Source: Pipra filicauda (lineage: Eukaryota; Chordata; Aves; Passeriformes; Pipridae). From it: a stretch of DNA of 64,000 nt. Below the pieces are notes generated by a model. The model was not told the origin of the DNA. It made no database searches and worked only from the letters and a program-made list of their open reading frames with translations. This document shows, one piece after another, positions 23,001-37,900 of this stretch (the stretch's first letter is position 1; each line of letters opens with the position of its first letter). The stretch lies in NCBI RefSeq assembly GCF_003945595.2, contig NW_024104426.1:558001-622000 (forward strand). Reading direction: 5' to 3'. Made by a program: the position numbers and the translations under genes.

Positions 23001-26000
23001 TTTTCCTGGTTATTTTAACACTTCAGCTAAAACACAAAGACAAATTGGCAGCAGCTTGACTTCAGTCACATTGGAACCTCCTGAGCAGTTCTGGCTATTC
23101 CAATAAACCATCCTGGTCTTGAGGCTTTTCAACAAATATCTTCACTTTCCTCTTTTGGGATAGTGGCAGGACAGGCTCTGACTCCAATTCTGTCTTGATT
23201 TTTCTAAATAGGTTTAGCTGAGCTTGATAAAAAAAACAAGTGCTTTTTGGTTGGTTGGGTTTGTTTTTTTCTTTCTGACACAGAAATAGTAGTGGAATGA
23301 TGTGATTCTTCCACTAAATAAAGCATTCCTCTATGAATCTTAAAATTATTTTTTTTTAAATGGCAGGAATTTTGTGATTGGTAGTACAGTGAACAAAGAT
23401 GCTGAGACTGTAAATGAGAGATCAAAAAAAGAAATGTAAAGAATAGGAGTGTTTTAGCTATTATTTGAAGCTTTTGGTATGGTCAGGTCTGTTAAATTCT
23501 TGGACTTTAGGTGGCTTGTACTCAAGTAAGAATTTTCAATTAGGCCTACAGTGTCCAGGAGTGGGGTAATGATCTGTCATGATGAGAGATGACAGTGGCA
23601 GAGCACTCGTGGTATTACAAATACTGGAAAAAATTGTAAATCAACTTTCGTGACTTACTGTAGCTCCATTCTTCTGGGTTGCCTTTTTCTGTTTCCTTTT
23701 CCCCCGTGTTTTCTTTGTGGTGAAACTATTGCTGTGCGTGGTTCTGTTGGAATGGCTGCATAGCCCTGACATGAGCAGTTCGGTTGGAACCCTTACAATT
23801 TATTTCTTTGCCTTGCTCTTTCAAAAAATTTGAATCTTACTGCATCTCATTGATATATAAAATGAAGCAAAGCCTTTCTTTCTCCTGACTTCTGTCTACA
23901 GAGACTGCAGCTTCCTTGGATCTTCCACTTCTTTTTTGCAGTTGCTTCAATGGGGCTTTGAATTTTGGCTGGAGTCTGCAGGAGTGTCTGTCCTATTAAC
24001 AAAGTGGTTGTCTAGGCTTACTGTCTAAAATGGGTGTCTTTTGTTTATCTTCCTACACTTTTAAGTAAGAAATCTTGGGAAAATGAAGTATAACCAGAAA
24101 GGTGCTGAACTAACCACCAGCATGGGCATGTTTTTTGCTTATTAATGCTTTCAAGCAAGGACCTTGGTGTTTTCATTCTCATACTGTTCAGACAGCAGCA
24201 TATGAATTTATGCAGAGTTACCTCATTGATTTTCATAGTACTTGTTTGTGCTATTTTGGTTGTCTACATAGTTTTTCATGGTGATTGGGCTGCTCATACT
24301 CTGGTACTGCTGCTTAGTGTGGTTTTTTTTCTTTATGCTTTCCCACTTGTAATTTATAGTATGAATATTTAGAAAGAAGTAAAAATTCTATTTTGGTCAA
24401 GAAATACTCCCTTAGTCGTGTTCTGAGGGTGCCAGTCATGTTAGGATCCTGATGAGTGACTGCTGCTTGTGGATGCAAGTTGTAACTCCTCTCTAGAATC
24501 AATGTAGTGATTTTTTTTTTTTCATTCCCAGCAGTGGTCTCAGTGATTCTGGAAAGAAATTATTTTCTTCAGTAACTGACCATATTGCAAAATTAACTCC
24601 ATAAAGAAATCTTGAAACTACATCACCGTCTTCCAAATTTCTACAGGAACAATTTGTTAGAGGCGAATTATCTTTTTCAATGTCCAGGGCTTCCTTTTCC
24701 AGAAATCAGATTACACATCTCTCCGCTGGAGAGAGTTTGAACCTCAGCCAAAACACATTCATACTGAGAAGCTTCTGGTTTAACCTTGGAACAGGTTTAG
24801 TTGTCTACAGGAAGGGTAGGTAGGAGCAGAAAATGATGTTTTAAGAAGAAGCTGAAACATGTTGTTGGAGGGAGGGTGTTAACTCAGGAATGGTTACCTT
24901 CTGTGTTCCAGAAGGCTTTAATAATCCTCTCCTAAATCCTACCTGCCCTGCCATACACACCACGTGGGATAAAATATTTTGCTGCTTAGTACAGGGAGGC
25001 ATTTGGAAAGGCTGTCAGCTCCTAGGAAGGAGAAGGGATTTTGAGCAGAAGAGAAGTTATGTTTAAAAAAAAAAAGAACTTGCAAAACAGCCCAGCTTGG
25101 TGAAATGGCAGTGCCTTGGACCAGCTATTAAATGGTCAGAACTTGGAGGTATTTGTAGCAGAGGTGCAGGGATTTAGTGTTTTCTGCTGTGCTGGGAAGC
25201 TGTAATTGCAGTCACTGTTGCATTTTAATTACCAGGAGAGAGGGAGGGTAAGTTGAGAAAGTTTGGAGCAGTTCATACTTTCCCTCATACACACAAAGTC
25301 ATTAACTTGCTTACTCTGGGTTGGGTTTTTTTTTTCTGCCCTGTCTTTCACTTGCATCCATGTGTAGATGTTCTTGCGTGTCCAAAGGCCTGTTTCTGAG
25401 AGTTTTGATATTTCTCTTTACTTTCTTTAAACTAATGTTTCCAGCTGTCTGCCTTTTCCTGTTCCCTTTGTCTGCCACATGCCACAGCTCCTACATCTCT
25501 CCTAAACCAAGAAATTGTTGGTGTTATTAGAAGCATGGGTAGTTTCTCATGTTCTTCCCTTCGCAGTTGTCTTACTGCAGTGTAACACAGACTGCAGTTG
25601 CATCCCTAAGAAGCAAATGTTCTGGTGAGGAAATTCTGTGTTAGTCCATGTTTATTCAAATAGCCCTGCTTCTGTATTTAATTTTTTTTTTTACATCTTT
25701 TTCATAGAAAATTCATGTCTCCTAGTTGGCCATTTATTCCTGTATTTGAAAGTACACATTCAGAAACATCAGCTGTAATTTTTTAGTATTTTACTGATGT
25801 TTTGAGCTGTAAGTGCCAGAACTCAGTCATATAGCCTCCAATAGTTTTTAAATAGTTTCATTGGCAAGAAGCTTTTTCATGACTTCATTCAGCCCATGAC
25901 TGTGGTGTAATTATGTCTCCTCATCTGCGTGTTCTGCTTTATTTTAGTCATTCTTCCGATCCCTGGGATGATCTCTGACATGTTGTTTGTTAAAATTAAT

Positions 26001-29000
26001 TGATTTGGGGCATCCAGTACATTCTGTCAGTTTTTCATTCAACAGGCTCTGACTCCTGAAAATGTTTCCACGTTTGCACAATTCCATGCTGTCTGGCTAC
26101 TGCATCCAGCCTGCTTAAGGCAGAGGGAAAAATTCTGCGGATCAGGCTGGAGTTGAAGTTGAACAAATGCCCTTTTTCTATTCAGTAGCAGTCTGTATAA
26201 TTTGGTGACTTGCTCTGTGTCCTGCAGCTCAAGTAAAGGTTGTAATCTTTCTTTATGGTGCTCATTACAACACACGGGTTATAATGTCACTGAGAGAATT
26301 GTTCCAGGAAATTGGAGTATGGGGGTATTTCTCAGCTTAGTTAGAACAAGTGCCTGTGACTTGAGTGTGGTTCATATAAGCAGCTTATCCTAGTGGAAGG
26401 AATACAAGTTGCACATTGTTTTAAGAGGATTATTAATTTACATATTGTTGAAGTACAAGTTTCAGATGGGGGTGGTTAGTTTTCTTGGACGAAACGATCA
26501 AATCCTTGTCCAAATTCCTTGGAAAAATAAATTGTATTTTTATAGAGGTATGTGGAGTTACATTAACTGTCCTTTGTGAACAATGTAGGACTTACCTTCA
26601 CTTGAACCTTCAAGCAAATCAATAAGCAAATACCAAAACAGTAAAATTTATTTTCCAGTGTATCAGAATGGGCATTACGGTTGTGCTGCCCGGATAGCAC
26701 AATTTGAGGAACAAATGAAGGGGCAAAGAGATTTCATGCATTCCAGTGATGTATCTGTGGTTGTCCCTGGTTGTCCATGGTCTGGTATACTAATTACTCT
26801 CCTTTTCTTTGCCACTCTGTTCTCCAGTTGTGTCTATTTTCAAGGAGTTTTAGCTACTGACTCTTTGGCATGCTCCATTCATTATTTCAATTTTGTTTCT
26901 AATGCTGCAGTCCTTTGAATTTTGGCACTCTGGTGCTTTATCCAAGGTCTTGTTACTTGTGTTGATTTTTATAGGCCCTGTACAGTATTCTTGCTTTTCC
27001 TGCAGTCTGCAAACTGCAGCTTGAGTTCTCCGTGCACTTGTTGTAGATGCTGTCCTTCAGTTTGACCTCCACAAAATCAGGGTTTCAGAACTCAGGGTTT
27101 AAATGCACTCACAGATGCGTCCCCTGCATATTTGTTTCTGTTCACGGGGGTCCGTTTTCACTTCTAGCTTTGCTCAGAAGCCTCTCTGTTCTTCAGAGCC
27201 AAAATCCAGAAACTTTGACTGCAGAAAGCTCTTCTTTTTTAGGACATAAAACTAATGCAAGTCCCTGATATGAAGATGGTAAACAAAGAATCATGTTAGA
27301 TTAAAATTGAAGTTTTGGCTAATTGTTGTGGCATTTGCTGTGCTAGATGTGTTAGTTGCCATTTCTGAAGAAAATGTTGCACCTCTGATCTTTTTATGAG
27401 GCACCACCCTTATAGTACTGTTCAGAATGGTCCTTCTCTAAGAAAATAAAAGTGGATGGTGTATTTTTGCCACTAAACTTTATGATTAAAGTGCATTTTC
27501 TCTTACTTTGCCATTAATAGGAGCAGGAAGAATGTCTTCTCCTTTAGCACATGTGAATTATTCAAGCATCCCAGAAGTCGAGGCTTCCAGAGTAGAGGAC
27601 TGGTTCTATCTCCTGCTGCGAGACCAGTTTTCTAACATGATTGTAGAAATGTGTGGCTGGGTTAAGAAGGGAAAGGGTAGTAAAATTATTTGGAGAATGA
27701 AGGTCATAAAATGAGGACTCCTCTTAAGAAAGATGACTAAAGAAATAAAGAGTGGCTAAGTTAGGCCATGTTCAGGATCTGTTCCTTTATGTATTGCACA
27801 TGGTGCATGCAGTGTGTTCTGGGGCTGACGTCTCTGTAGTGTTTTTACATAACAAAGTCATGCTGTAACTTGGGCACTTGCACTGCTATAGGTTAATCAG
27901 ATTTGCATACAGAGTTAAATGCTTAACCAAAGGTGTCATTCCAGCTTAATCACTACAGTGCACAAAGCACCTCATCAAAGAATGAAAAACTGTACTGGTA
28001 ATTTAGGTAGACACTGGTGTGTGAAAGATATTTCCGTAGATAAGTACTCAAAAACAAGTCTAAAAAGTATTTTTAGTGGGAAGGAGGCACGGCTTTCTTA
28101 CATCAGTCTTTGTGTGTGTGTCTGTCCCTTCTTTTAAAACTAAGATTTTTTTTTTTCCTAACCAAGACACTGTAAATTCTTCAGGTTTTAACCACACTTA
28201 AGGGTGTGGGGAGAGAAGTAGCAGGTAGCTTCCAACTCCTAAGAATTCAGAGATTGGTCATATTTGACTCAATTTTTTCTGAATTAGAATTGAAATTCTA
28301 GGAAAAACCTAAAAGCCTGGCATGTTCATTCTATCCACAAGTAAATGATGCTTTCTCTTTGGATACAGTGAGGATTTTGAAAACTTGGCCTCCTTTCCTG
28401 CAGGTTTAGAACTGAAGTTCTGGTGGAAGTATTGGCTGGAGTGTTGCAGGGACGACAAGTGCACTCTGTTGTTGCAGTTTCTGCAGGTGATCACTTCATG
28501 CCATGGGCTGGGGATAATTTCCAAAGGGGTTGTTGCATGACCACATTGTGGTTTTACTTCTGCCTGCTTGTATTTGCATCCATGGTGGGAACTCGCACCC
28601 TGGAAGGATCCCGGGTCAACATCTCACCTGCAAGGCTTAATTTAGAAGAACCTCAGCTTTCAGGTTACCTTCTGGGGAGGGATGAGGCAACATGGTTTTT
28701 AAATGGAGAGTGGATTTGTTAACTTTGGAAGTGTTCTGCCAGTTCTGTAGGAGTTGTTAAAACTTCATGTGGCCTGTCTGTGTATTTTTATTGGGGTTTA
28801 CATGATAAACTACTAAATAGGACAGACTGCTTACAAAGCACAACTCTGGATCTTGTGTACTTAGTAAGGTGAGAGAACAGAAGGAACACTGCCAGTTTTG
28901 ACGTCCAAATTTTGACAGTGCTTGTGGTCAGTTTAACTGTATCCTGTTCTTAATCTTTTCTGTTTTGTTTCAAACACACCAATAATGTCAAATACTTCAC

Positions 29001-31116
29001 GAAAATGTGGTATTTGCCTGGGCAGTTTCTGCTTTTTGAGCCCTAAAGATGAAATAATTGAATATCTTCATTCTGTTTTATGATCTCTTTGACAGTAAAA
29101 AAGTGTGAGGTGTTAAACTCTGCTGCTGTCGTGGGATGAATAAAAAGTATTATTCTGCAAAATAATTCCCCATGTGATGTGTGACAACATTCTGTAATTA
29201 TTTTGATCACTCTGACTTCAGTAGAGTTGCATGTGAAGATAAAAAAGTCGAAGTCATATTTTTTTCCTAGCAACTGCAGTAATGTGAACCTCTCCTGCAT
29301 GTGCTGGGACACAAGACACGCTCAGTACACACTCTTGTTTTGTTGGTTAGTTACAGTTTGCTTGGGCATCAATATCTCGTGTTTGCTTGAGAAGAGACAG
29401 AACTTCAGAGCAGGGTTTGGGGTGAGAGGAAGCAGAGGTGTATTGCTGCTGCTGCCATCTCCATACCGCTGAAGTATGTGTTTTGTTTTTGTTAACAAAG
29501 CATGTGAGCCAGAGAGTGTATAACCAGTCCCCGTGCCTCACATTTGAATCACTGTTGTGGTGAGATCAAATATAAACATTTCTTGACTGTTTATTCTAAC
29601 ACAGATGTTTTAGAAAGGTTGATAGTGGCTGGAAAAAAAGCTATGTGAAAAGCTTTGTTGGATGTATGGTGTCACTTAGAGCTGGTGCTGTATTGCATTA
29701 GAAAGTGATGTTATCAAAAAGTGATGTGGTCACTTAGAAAACTGGTCAAATATATTCCACATGCAAGTTAAACATTTCTAAAGCCCCTGGTGTACTGATT
29801 TTTCTGCTAGTGCAGCTGCTTAGATGGGCCTCAGGTAAAATGTGCTTCAGAATCTCTTCTCACAGTTAATTTTTGCCCACTGTCTTCAGGTAGAAAAGCT
29901 CATAATCCTGTTCCATTACCTTGCATTGTATAACAGTGATTTGCAGAGTCTTTGATGCTTCCCAGGGCACAATTTGCAAGTATGTAAAATGTGTGACCTA
30001 TTTTGTATGGTTTTTTAATAATGAATGCACAAATAACCCGATGTGGATTAGAAGGGTGGGTTGGATGGTTAGGGTGTGAAAGCCATGAAGATAAACCAGT
30101 CAGTTGACGCTGCCTGCAAATATAACTCTTATTCTCTTAAGCACAAATATTTGCTGCATCACATCCCAATGAGGAGGTGGAGGAGGAGAGGGTGTGCAGT
30201 GTATTGGTCTGGCTTGAATCTTAATTCACACATGAATTTACAATACATGCGATTTTATTTCCAAACAGATTTCCTCAGACTTGTTAGGGGCAGTTGTCTT
30301 TCAGTGAAGCATGAATACATTAAGGTTTTAAGTAAATCTGCAGCACAGACATCTGAGAAGCTTGCTGCGTAATTTAACTGAAAATCTAAGGATGAGCTTT
30401 CACAAGATGGCTGAGCCAAACTAATGGCTTGCTGCTGCCTAAAGGGACAGCTGCTCTGTTCCTTCCCAGCCCTGCTCCTAGATTATCCAGTGTTGCTTTT
30501 TCCTTTACACAGACTCTGGCATCATCTTGGTCACTGAGATCATTTATCTGTTTAAAAAAAAAAACAACCAAACCAACCCCCCCTGAACCTGCCCCCCTAA
30601 AAGAAAAGCTAATCAGTTTGCTTTCACTTCCCCATCACTATGAGGAAGGCAGAGTTCGAGCAGGAATTTGTGGCCAGCAGGTAGGGATCTAGGGAATGCC
30701 ACTGTTCTGGAAACATTGAACTCTTTCATGGCTCAGTAATCGCAGGGAACAGCTATTCAGATGTGTGCCAGTGAACAAGTCCTCTTTGAAACTGATTTCA
30801 TACATACTTATATTAGAGGCTTTTGTCAGAACCATGAATGATAGTGGAATATAAATTTTTCAAGTAAAACAGCTGAAAATACAAAAATAGGAAAAGTGCA
30901 TTTCAGCTAGTACTAGTGCCTTTGTTTAAATTAGATGAAAGCAATGCAGATTTGACTCGAGACACAGAAAAATCTTAGCTTTATAGCTCTAGTGTTTTGT
31001 CATCTTAACATTATTTGTGCCATTATTTAACAGCTTCCAGTAGGATTTTCAAACAAGGAAATATCTTAATAATCCTTTTCTTTTTTTTCTTTTTTTTTTT
31101 TTTCCCTTCTTTGCAG
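17014..31116 (+). other. PPM1A: PPM1A intron 1, CR1-free
   Basis: This 14.1 kb intron runs from GTGAGTG to TTTGCAG. I see AT-rich unique sequence, short T and A runs and no CR1 copy or convincing exon. Many short frames occur but none resembles a protein I know. Confidence 0.75.
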
Positions 31117-31968
31117 AACTGAAGGAAGGTCATCATGGGAGCATTTTTAGACAAGCCAAAGATGGAGAAGCATAATGCCCAGGGGCAAGGGAACGGGCTC
31201 CGTTACGGCCTGAGCAGCATGCAGGGCTGGCGCGTGGAGATGGAGGACGCACACACGGCTGTGATCGGTTTGCCAAACGGACTTGATGGATGGTCGTTTT
31301 TTGCTGTGTATGATGGGCACGCTGGATCACAGGTTGCCAAGTACTGCTGTGAGCATTTATTAGATCACATCACGAGCAACCAGGATTTTAAAGGGCCAGA
31401 TGGGCCACCATCTGTGGAAAGTGTAAAGAGCGGCATCAGAACAGGTTTTCTGCAAATTGATGAACACATGAGAGTCATCTCGGAGAAGAAACATGGCGCA
31501 GACAGAAGTGGGTCAACAGCTGTGGGTGTCATGATTTCCCCCCAACACACATACTTCATCAACTGTGGAGACTCGAGAGGGTTGCTTTGTCGAAACAGGA
31601 AGGTTCACTTCTTCACACAGGATCACAAACCGAGCAATCCGCTGGAGAAGGAGCGCATACAGAATGCAGGTGGCTCCGTAATGATTCAGCGTGTGAACGG
31701 CTCCCTTGCTGTTTCAAGGGCACTTGGGGACTTTGATTACAAATGTGTCCATGGGAAAGGTCCTACAGAACAGCTGGTCTCACCCGAGCCTGAAGTCTAT
31801 GAAATCGAGAGATCAGAAGAAGACGATCAGTTCATCATCCTGGCGTGCGATGGTATCTGGGATGTTATGGGAAATGAAGAGCTGTGTGACTTTGTAAGAT
31901 CCAGACTTGAAGTCACTGATGACCTTGAGAAAGTTTGCAATGAGATAGTTGACACCTGCTTGTACAAG
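31117..31968 (+). CDS. PPM1A: PPM1A exon 2 (first coding exon)
   Basis: The acceptor TTGCAG ends at 31116 after a very long pyrimidine run (about 31077-31110), so this is a strong splice site. Eighteen bases of 5' UTR precede the ATG at 31135. Coding runs to CTTGTACAAG at 31968, followed by donor GTAGCC. It encodes residues 1-278, nearly the whole catalytic domain except Asp282, which comes from the next exon. Reading past the donor gives only VARLERS and a stop, so an unspliced product would lack one metal ligand. Confidence 0.96.
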
Positions 31969-34900
31969 GTAGCCAGACTTGAGAGAAGCTGAGTTTACTG
32001 TGATTTGACTGTTAGAAGTTTATGAACAAGTTAAGAATAAGTTTTGATTCCAGTCTATAAGTGTCCAATGGTTTATGTTAACACGACTTTGACAGTAATG
32101 ACCGTGTCTCCCACAGAAATTGTGATAGAGGGGGAATGAACACACAACAGAAACAATATGTCTTTCTGGTGGTTTTGGTCAATTAGAGTTTATAATCATG
32201 TACAGATACATTGTGATTGATGGAAAACTAGGAACTGATGGGTATTTATGGGCAAGACAGTAACTGCCCTTTCCTGTTTTATAACATACTTTACAAAACC
32301 GTAGCTCTTAAGACTTAATCAGGCTAGAGATAATTTTTTCCACTCCTAATCTTCCTCTCCTTTCTTGGACATATAGTAGTAATATTACTGATATAATTAC
32401 ACCAAGATAAATGCAGAATGAATGAACCTTGACTTCATATTTTGCAGTTTAAAATTCCTGCTTAACTATGAAGACCTGTCTTCCTATGTTAGTGTTTATT
32501 TTGGTTTAATTACTGTATTTCTTATTCAGTGTTGTGTGATACAGCTCTGAAAGCAGCTCAAGTAAAAGCTGGGACCTTTTGGTTTAACAAATCTGTGTAA
32601 TTTTGTCAGCAATAACTTTTACTTTGTATTTATAAGTTGCAGGGTGACACAGTTACAGAAGAGGTTCCAAGCACTGAGTTTCATAGCTTGATACTTAATT
32701 TCCAAAGGAGCTAGAAGTCATAATGTAAAAAACCAACATTTTTGATTCTAAAGAGACAAGACAGCATCTCTGTTTTTGCCACGTGGCTAACAGGGTCATT
32801 TTTTCCTGTTTGGAAGAATGTAATTGCTTTCCAACACTTTGGCAGATTGATAATGCTTATGTTTTTGTTTGCAATTTTTGTTTGGTAGTCCTGAAAACAA
32901 ATCCCAGGAAAGGAACAGTGGCTTGTGGATGCTGTAAGCTTTGCAGGAGCCAGCTGTCAGCACCTTCCCATGCACCCAGATACTGTTGTTCTGAACGCTG
33001 GCTTGTTCTTGATCTTGCTGACATCAGTGGATTTAGTTATCATTAAAAGTTAGGCATATGGATGCATGTTTTGTAGACCAGAGCACAGGGGTATTGAAAG
33101 TAAACTGAACAATTACTTTGCATAAGCAGAATTGTGGTTGTATTTTAACATATTCAAGTATTGGGGTTCTGTTTAGTTGGGTTTTAAATGTTTCCATTTC
33201 AAAGAATGTTTTTGTAGAGGCCTGGGCACCTCCCAGCTGGTCTTCAAACAAATTCTCTCACTTGTAACTTTCCTTGTTTTAAAAGAAAAGGGCTGGGGGG
33301 GAACCTAATAGCTGTGATTTTAGGTGGAAGCACTGTCTGAATTCAGCGCTTTCCTGCCTACTGCTTTTAAGCAGTAATGGTTCTGTTCACCCATCTAATA
33401 TTCAGCTGTTTTCCCCAAACAACTGGATAGTATTTGAAACAAGATGGAACACAACTTTGTGATTACACATCACTCATGACTAATGTCAGTTTTTAGACCG
33501 TGGGCTGTCTGTAACTGGCTCCATGTAGTCTTCAGACCACAAAAGAGGAAAGAACAAAGTGACTTAACAGTTGTACCGGGCATGGAATTCTGTAAGGGGA
33601 AATTAATGCAAAGGATAATATTCATCCACAGTAGTAAATGTTGGATTCTAATACCTTATGATTTGTGAATTTCTGTGTGTAAAATGCTTTGATCTGTATT
33701 TAGCCTGGTGTGTGTGTATACATTTCTCAAATCATTTTTTCTTTTCCACCAGGGAAGTCGAGACAACATGAGTGTGATATTGATCTGTTTTCCGAATGCA
33801 CCAAAGGTATCGCCAGAGGCGGTGAAAAGAGAGGCAGAGTTGGACAAGTACCTGGAAAGCAGAGTAGAAGGTGGATCATTTAAAAAAAAATAAGTAACTT
33901 TGTTTCTAAACAGATCCCTGGCCCCCTTCCCCTTCCAACAGCTAAACCCTTAACACATACAGGCTTCTTAATAGACCTTCAAGTGCCATTGGCCATCCTG
34001 TGTACCTCTGAAAAAGGCACTCATATATGTCCTGAAAAAGCTCTGCTATGAAAGTGCAGCAGCCTATAACCCAGAAAACTATTCAGGATGGCAGAGAATG
34101 CATTCGTGCCCAGAATTCTTCCTGAGTCTGTTGACAGCACTAACTTCAGACCAGTGAATCCTGATTCCTGTTACATGGAGTTAAATGAAATAATCAAAAT
34201 ATCTTGCAAAGTGTCTATGAAGATGGTAATTTGAGTGCCATTTTTCCGTATAATTAAATACAAATCAGTTAGCTGTAATATTTTATTGCCAGTTATAGTA
34301 GCATTACAACTTGATTACTGTAATCTTTAAGCTAATATATTTACTTATTTGAAAGCTGATCTTTAAGCATTCATGACAAACAAGCTGGGAACTCATCTTA
34401 CTCTGATAGTAACTTCAAAATTTTTCCTTTAATTTGTATTTCTGGAGTTCTATAAACTGAAACTGCAAGCCTTGGGCTTTTTGGATCACATAAAAATGAT
34501 ACTTGAAATCAATTCATTTAAAGAATTTCTGGTTCAAACTGCATTTATAGTGCCTTTTGGTATTTAAAACCAACCACAGCTTGGAGTTTGTTTCTGAAAC
34601 ATAAGACATGCTGTATGCATTATTTGCATAGGTTAAGTCTATTTCTGAAGTGGACTCCTCTAGACCTATATGTTACAAGTCTAGTTTTGTGTGTGTACTC
34701 CCAAGAATCCTTAATAGCACACCGGGCACAATAGGCAGACTTCTTCACAACTATGGTAGCAGTGATTAGTAAGTTAGAGGAGTATATTATGCACTTTTTC
34801 CCTCCTTAACTTGCGTGAAGACAACACAGTGCAGCTTCAGAAATCTCACAGAGAGCTTGCCTACATGGGAATTGTGGGTTCAGACATATTAATGTGCAAT

Positions 34901-37900
34901 TTTAAAGCACTTACAACCTGTGTAGGTGCTCCTTCAGAAAGTACCACGTTTTTCAAAGGCCTCATTCACAAGGTCTTGGCAAACTGCATCTGTTCTGCCC
35001 CTGAACAAATGTCCAGGCAGACATTTCTGTGCTTTAATCTTAACACTTGCCTGAGAGGAGAGGTTGGTGCCCAGAGAGCGATGGTGTGAGTCTCCCTGGC
35101 AGCGCAGCAGGAATACGAGTGCACGGTCACGCTGCGTGAGGGAAGTGTCAGATGGCTTCGTGCCTTGCAAAGCAGGGAGCAGGTTTGCACCAGGCATTTG
35201 GAGAGCTTGCTGTGTGTGTGCCCACCCACAGATTTGGTGGAGAACAAGTGTGCTGTACGTTCGCACATTAATTTACAGCACGGCAACAGTCCTAATTTGG
35301 GCAAGTGTTGCCTTCTTATCTTAGATATTTTGTCTGAGTTCAGACAAACCCATGACCTAGAATATGGAAATATGTTCAAGTCAAGGCTGCATCTTCATTG
35401 TACCCCAGGAGTATTACAATGAGGAAAGCTGGCATTTTTGTACAACTGCTTCATTTTACAAAGGAAGAGCCTAAACACTGGACCTGCATGTGGTTATGGT
35501 ACATACAATGAGTTTGGCTGCTGGTACTTTGCAGTTATACAAATAGAAAATTTCAGGAATGAGCAAAGTGTGATAATTGCATAGAGGCAGAAGGATTCTG
35601 TATGTAGTTATAAAGCACTTTAATACTAATTTAATGGAATGATGTCTGAACACCTTGAGGAAATATATTGTACTTGCCTTCAAGGATTTTGCTTCTTTTT
35701 GAGAGGAGTTCTCAATCTTTTGCCTATAGTTGCACAAAGATATTATTTAAATTAATAAATATGTAGTAAACACTACTCACCCCAGCAGCAATTTGTATCA
35801 GCTGTGTGCAGAGTTTGACCTTTCACTTACTCATGAGAGAAGTTGAAAGGCTGAACTAAAGCAGAACTTCAAGAACAGGAATTGATTAATTTGGTTACAT
35901 TTAACTTAATTCCTGTGCAGTTGAGTTGTTTCCGAAGTAAATGGATAATGCCTTATTGAGTAGTAAGGTAGGACTGCTACAGCATCTGAAACTTTATACA
36001 CTACAGTGAATAATCTTGCTCTTATCTAAGGATACTATAAGAGTAGCAGTGCTTAACTTTAAAAGCCTAATTTTTGGCTGAAGCAACTAGAACATATAAG
36101 GAGTACTTTTAGAATGATCTTACTAATCTGTAACATCAATTTAAAGTTAAAGTGAATTAAAATGGAAAGTTGGTCAAAATGCATATCATGTATTTTTATG
36201 CACTTCAGTACTCAGTGAAGTCCAACAAGTAATGGGAGTCGATGCTTACTAGTGTGCATCTTTTTTCTGGTTGTATTTCTATTCCCTCAGCCCAGAATAT
36301 ATCCTTATACTGTTAAAAAGTAGTGCAAATTTTAAGACTGAATAGGACTTAGTACTGATGGTCATCTTGAATAAGGAGAGACGACTCAGATTTAGAAAAC
36401 ATAGGAAGTTTTCTACTCACCATGTCACTTAGCACTCTCCTTCAACTGCTTCTGATGTGTTTGTGGTCCAGATTCATAGCTACAATAAATAATGGAAGAA
36501 GCAGCAAGTGTGGAGAAGCATCCTTGTGCCATTACTTGCAATAAATCAATGTTACCCCTAAAATATCATGTGAACTTCATGGTAGAAGTAACCAGTCATT
36601 CCAAAATGTGTTGCTATTATTTGCACTAATATGTGTTATTGATGTGTTGACTCTAAAAAGAAACTTGTCTAAGCTTTTTTTTCTGTTCTCATTATTTTTT
36701 TTACATAAAACCATTCCGTAATAAATAATCCTTACAATATTTATACCTATATAGAGATAAATAATTTTAAGCTAGCTGTTACATGTTCCTTCCCTTATTT
36801 TCACAAAAACAAAGCTCTGGCTTTTTCTTAAACTTTGTGTGGAATTCCCATTTTTGAATCCTTTATTTTAGGGTTTTAAGTACATTTTTTCCAGTACTTG
36901 ATGCCATGAAAATGTGTAGAAGGTTTAAAAGTAAATTAAAGATTGGGGGGAGGGTTGAAGGTGTATTGAAACAAGATAATTCCAATAAATTAAACACAGC
37001 TAGCAGACCGACTCCATTTGTTGTGTCTTCAGTGTTCATTCAGTCTGTATCTATAGTTTTATCAAAGTATAAATGTATTCATTTAGTGGAGACTGTATGT
37101 TAAATGTACTGCAGTTACAGGTTGTGAAACTGTGTAGCATAGGTCAACTATAAATTCCTTATTTTTGTACAGCAGAACTTTAGCACTAGCACAATGTAGC
37201 ATATACTAGATGTTCAAAATTGCACAATAAAGGAACTTGGCAAACCAAATCCGAGATCTTGGCTTCTTATTCAGATTTAAGAGTCTTAGATTATTTATTT
37301 ACTAAACATTAGATGGTAAAATGAATTTTGGCTGTAGATTTTGAGGAAACGGCAAATTTTTGAGGGGTCTCTGGTGTGCGGTGTCATGTATTTGAAATGT
37401 AGGTTTTGAAGTAAACAGCTTAAAGCTTTGTGCTGCAGAGTCTGATGCTGGTTGAGGACTAGACAGTGTTTCCACTATACCTTGCAAATAATTTACACAG
37501 CCTGACTGCAAAATAGAGCCGATGCTTTTTATAAACACACACAGCCCTGAAAAACTATAACACGAACAAGAAGTAATTCACAACTGTTGGTTTTAATTTT
37601 TTTTTTTTTTTTTTAACTAAAAGGGACTGGATACATGTTGGTTTTAAAGGATTTCAATGTGCTTTATCTCACAGATTATAAAATGGAAACTTGGTATGTT
37701 CTTCTGGAATTATTTAGGGCAAAAACTGAATGCTAGACTATTTTTCAGAAACGGTACTGATGAATTCCAACTACTTTCAAACTGTGTAAATGCTCTATTA
37801 CATGAAAAATAGTGTACCTGTACATATGTGCATGTATAGATGTGCACATATGTACAAATTATTGTATGCATGTTGCAATATTCACTTGAAGATCAACAGC

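Noticed and set aside
31969..31992. Extension of PPM1A exon 2 by VARLERS and a stop
   Set aside because: This is read-through of a GT donor; the product would lack the Asp282 metal ligand, and exon 3 continues the family sequence exactly.
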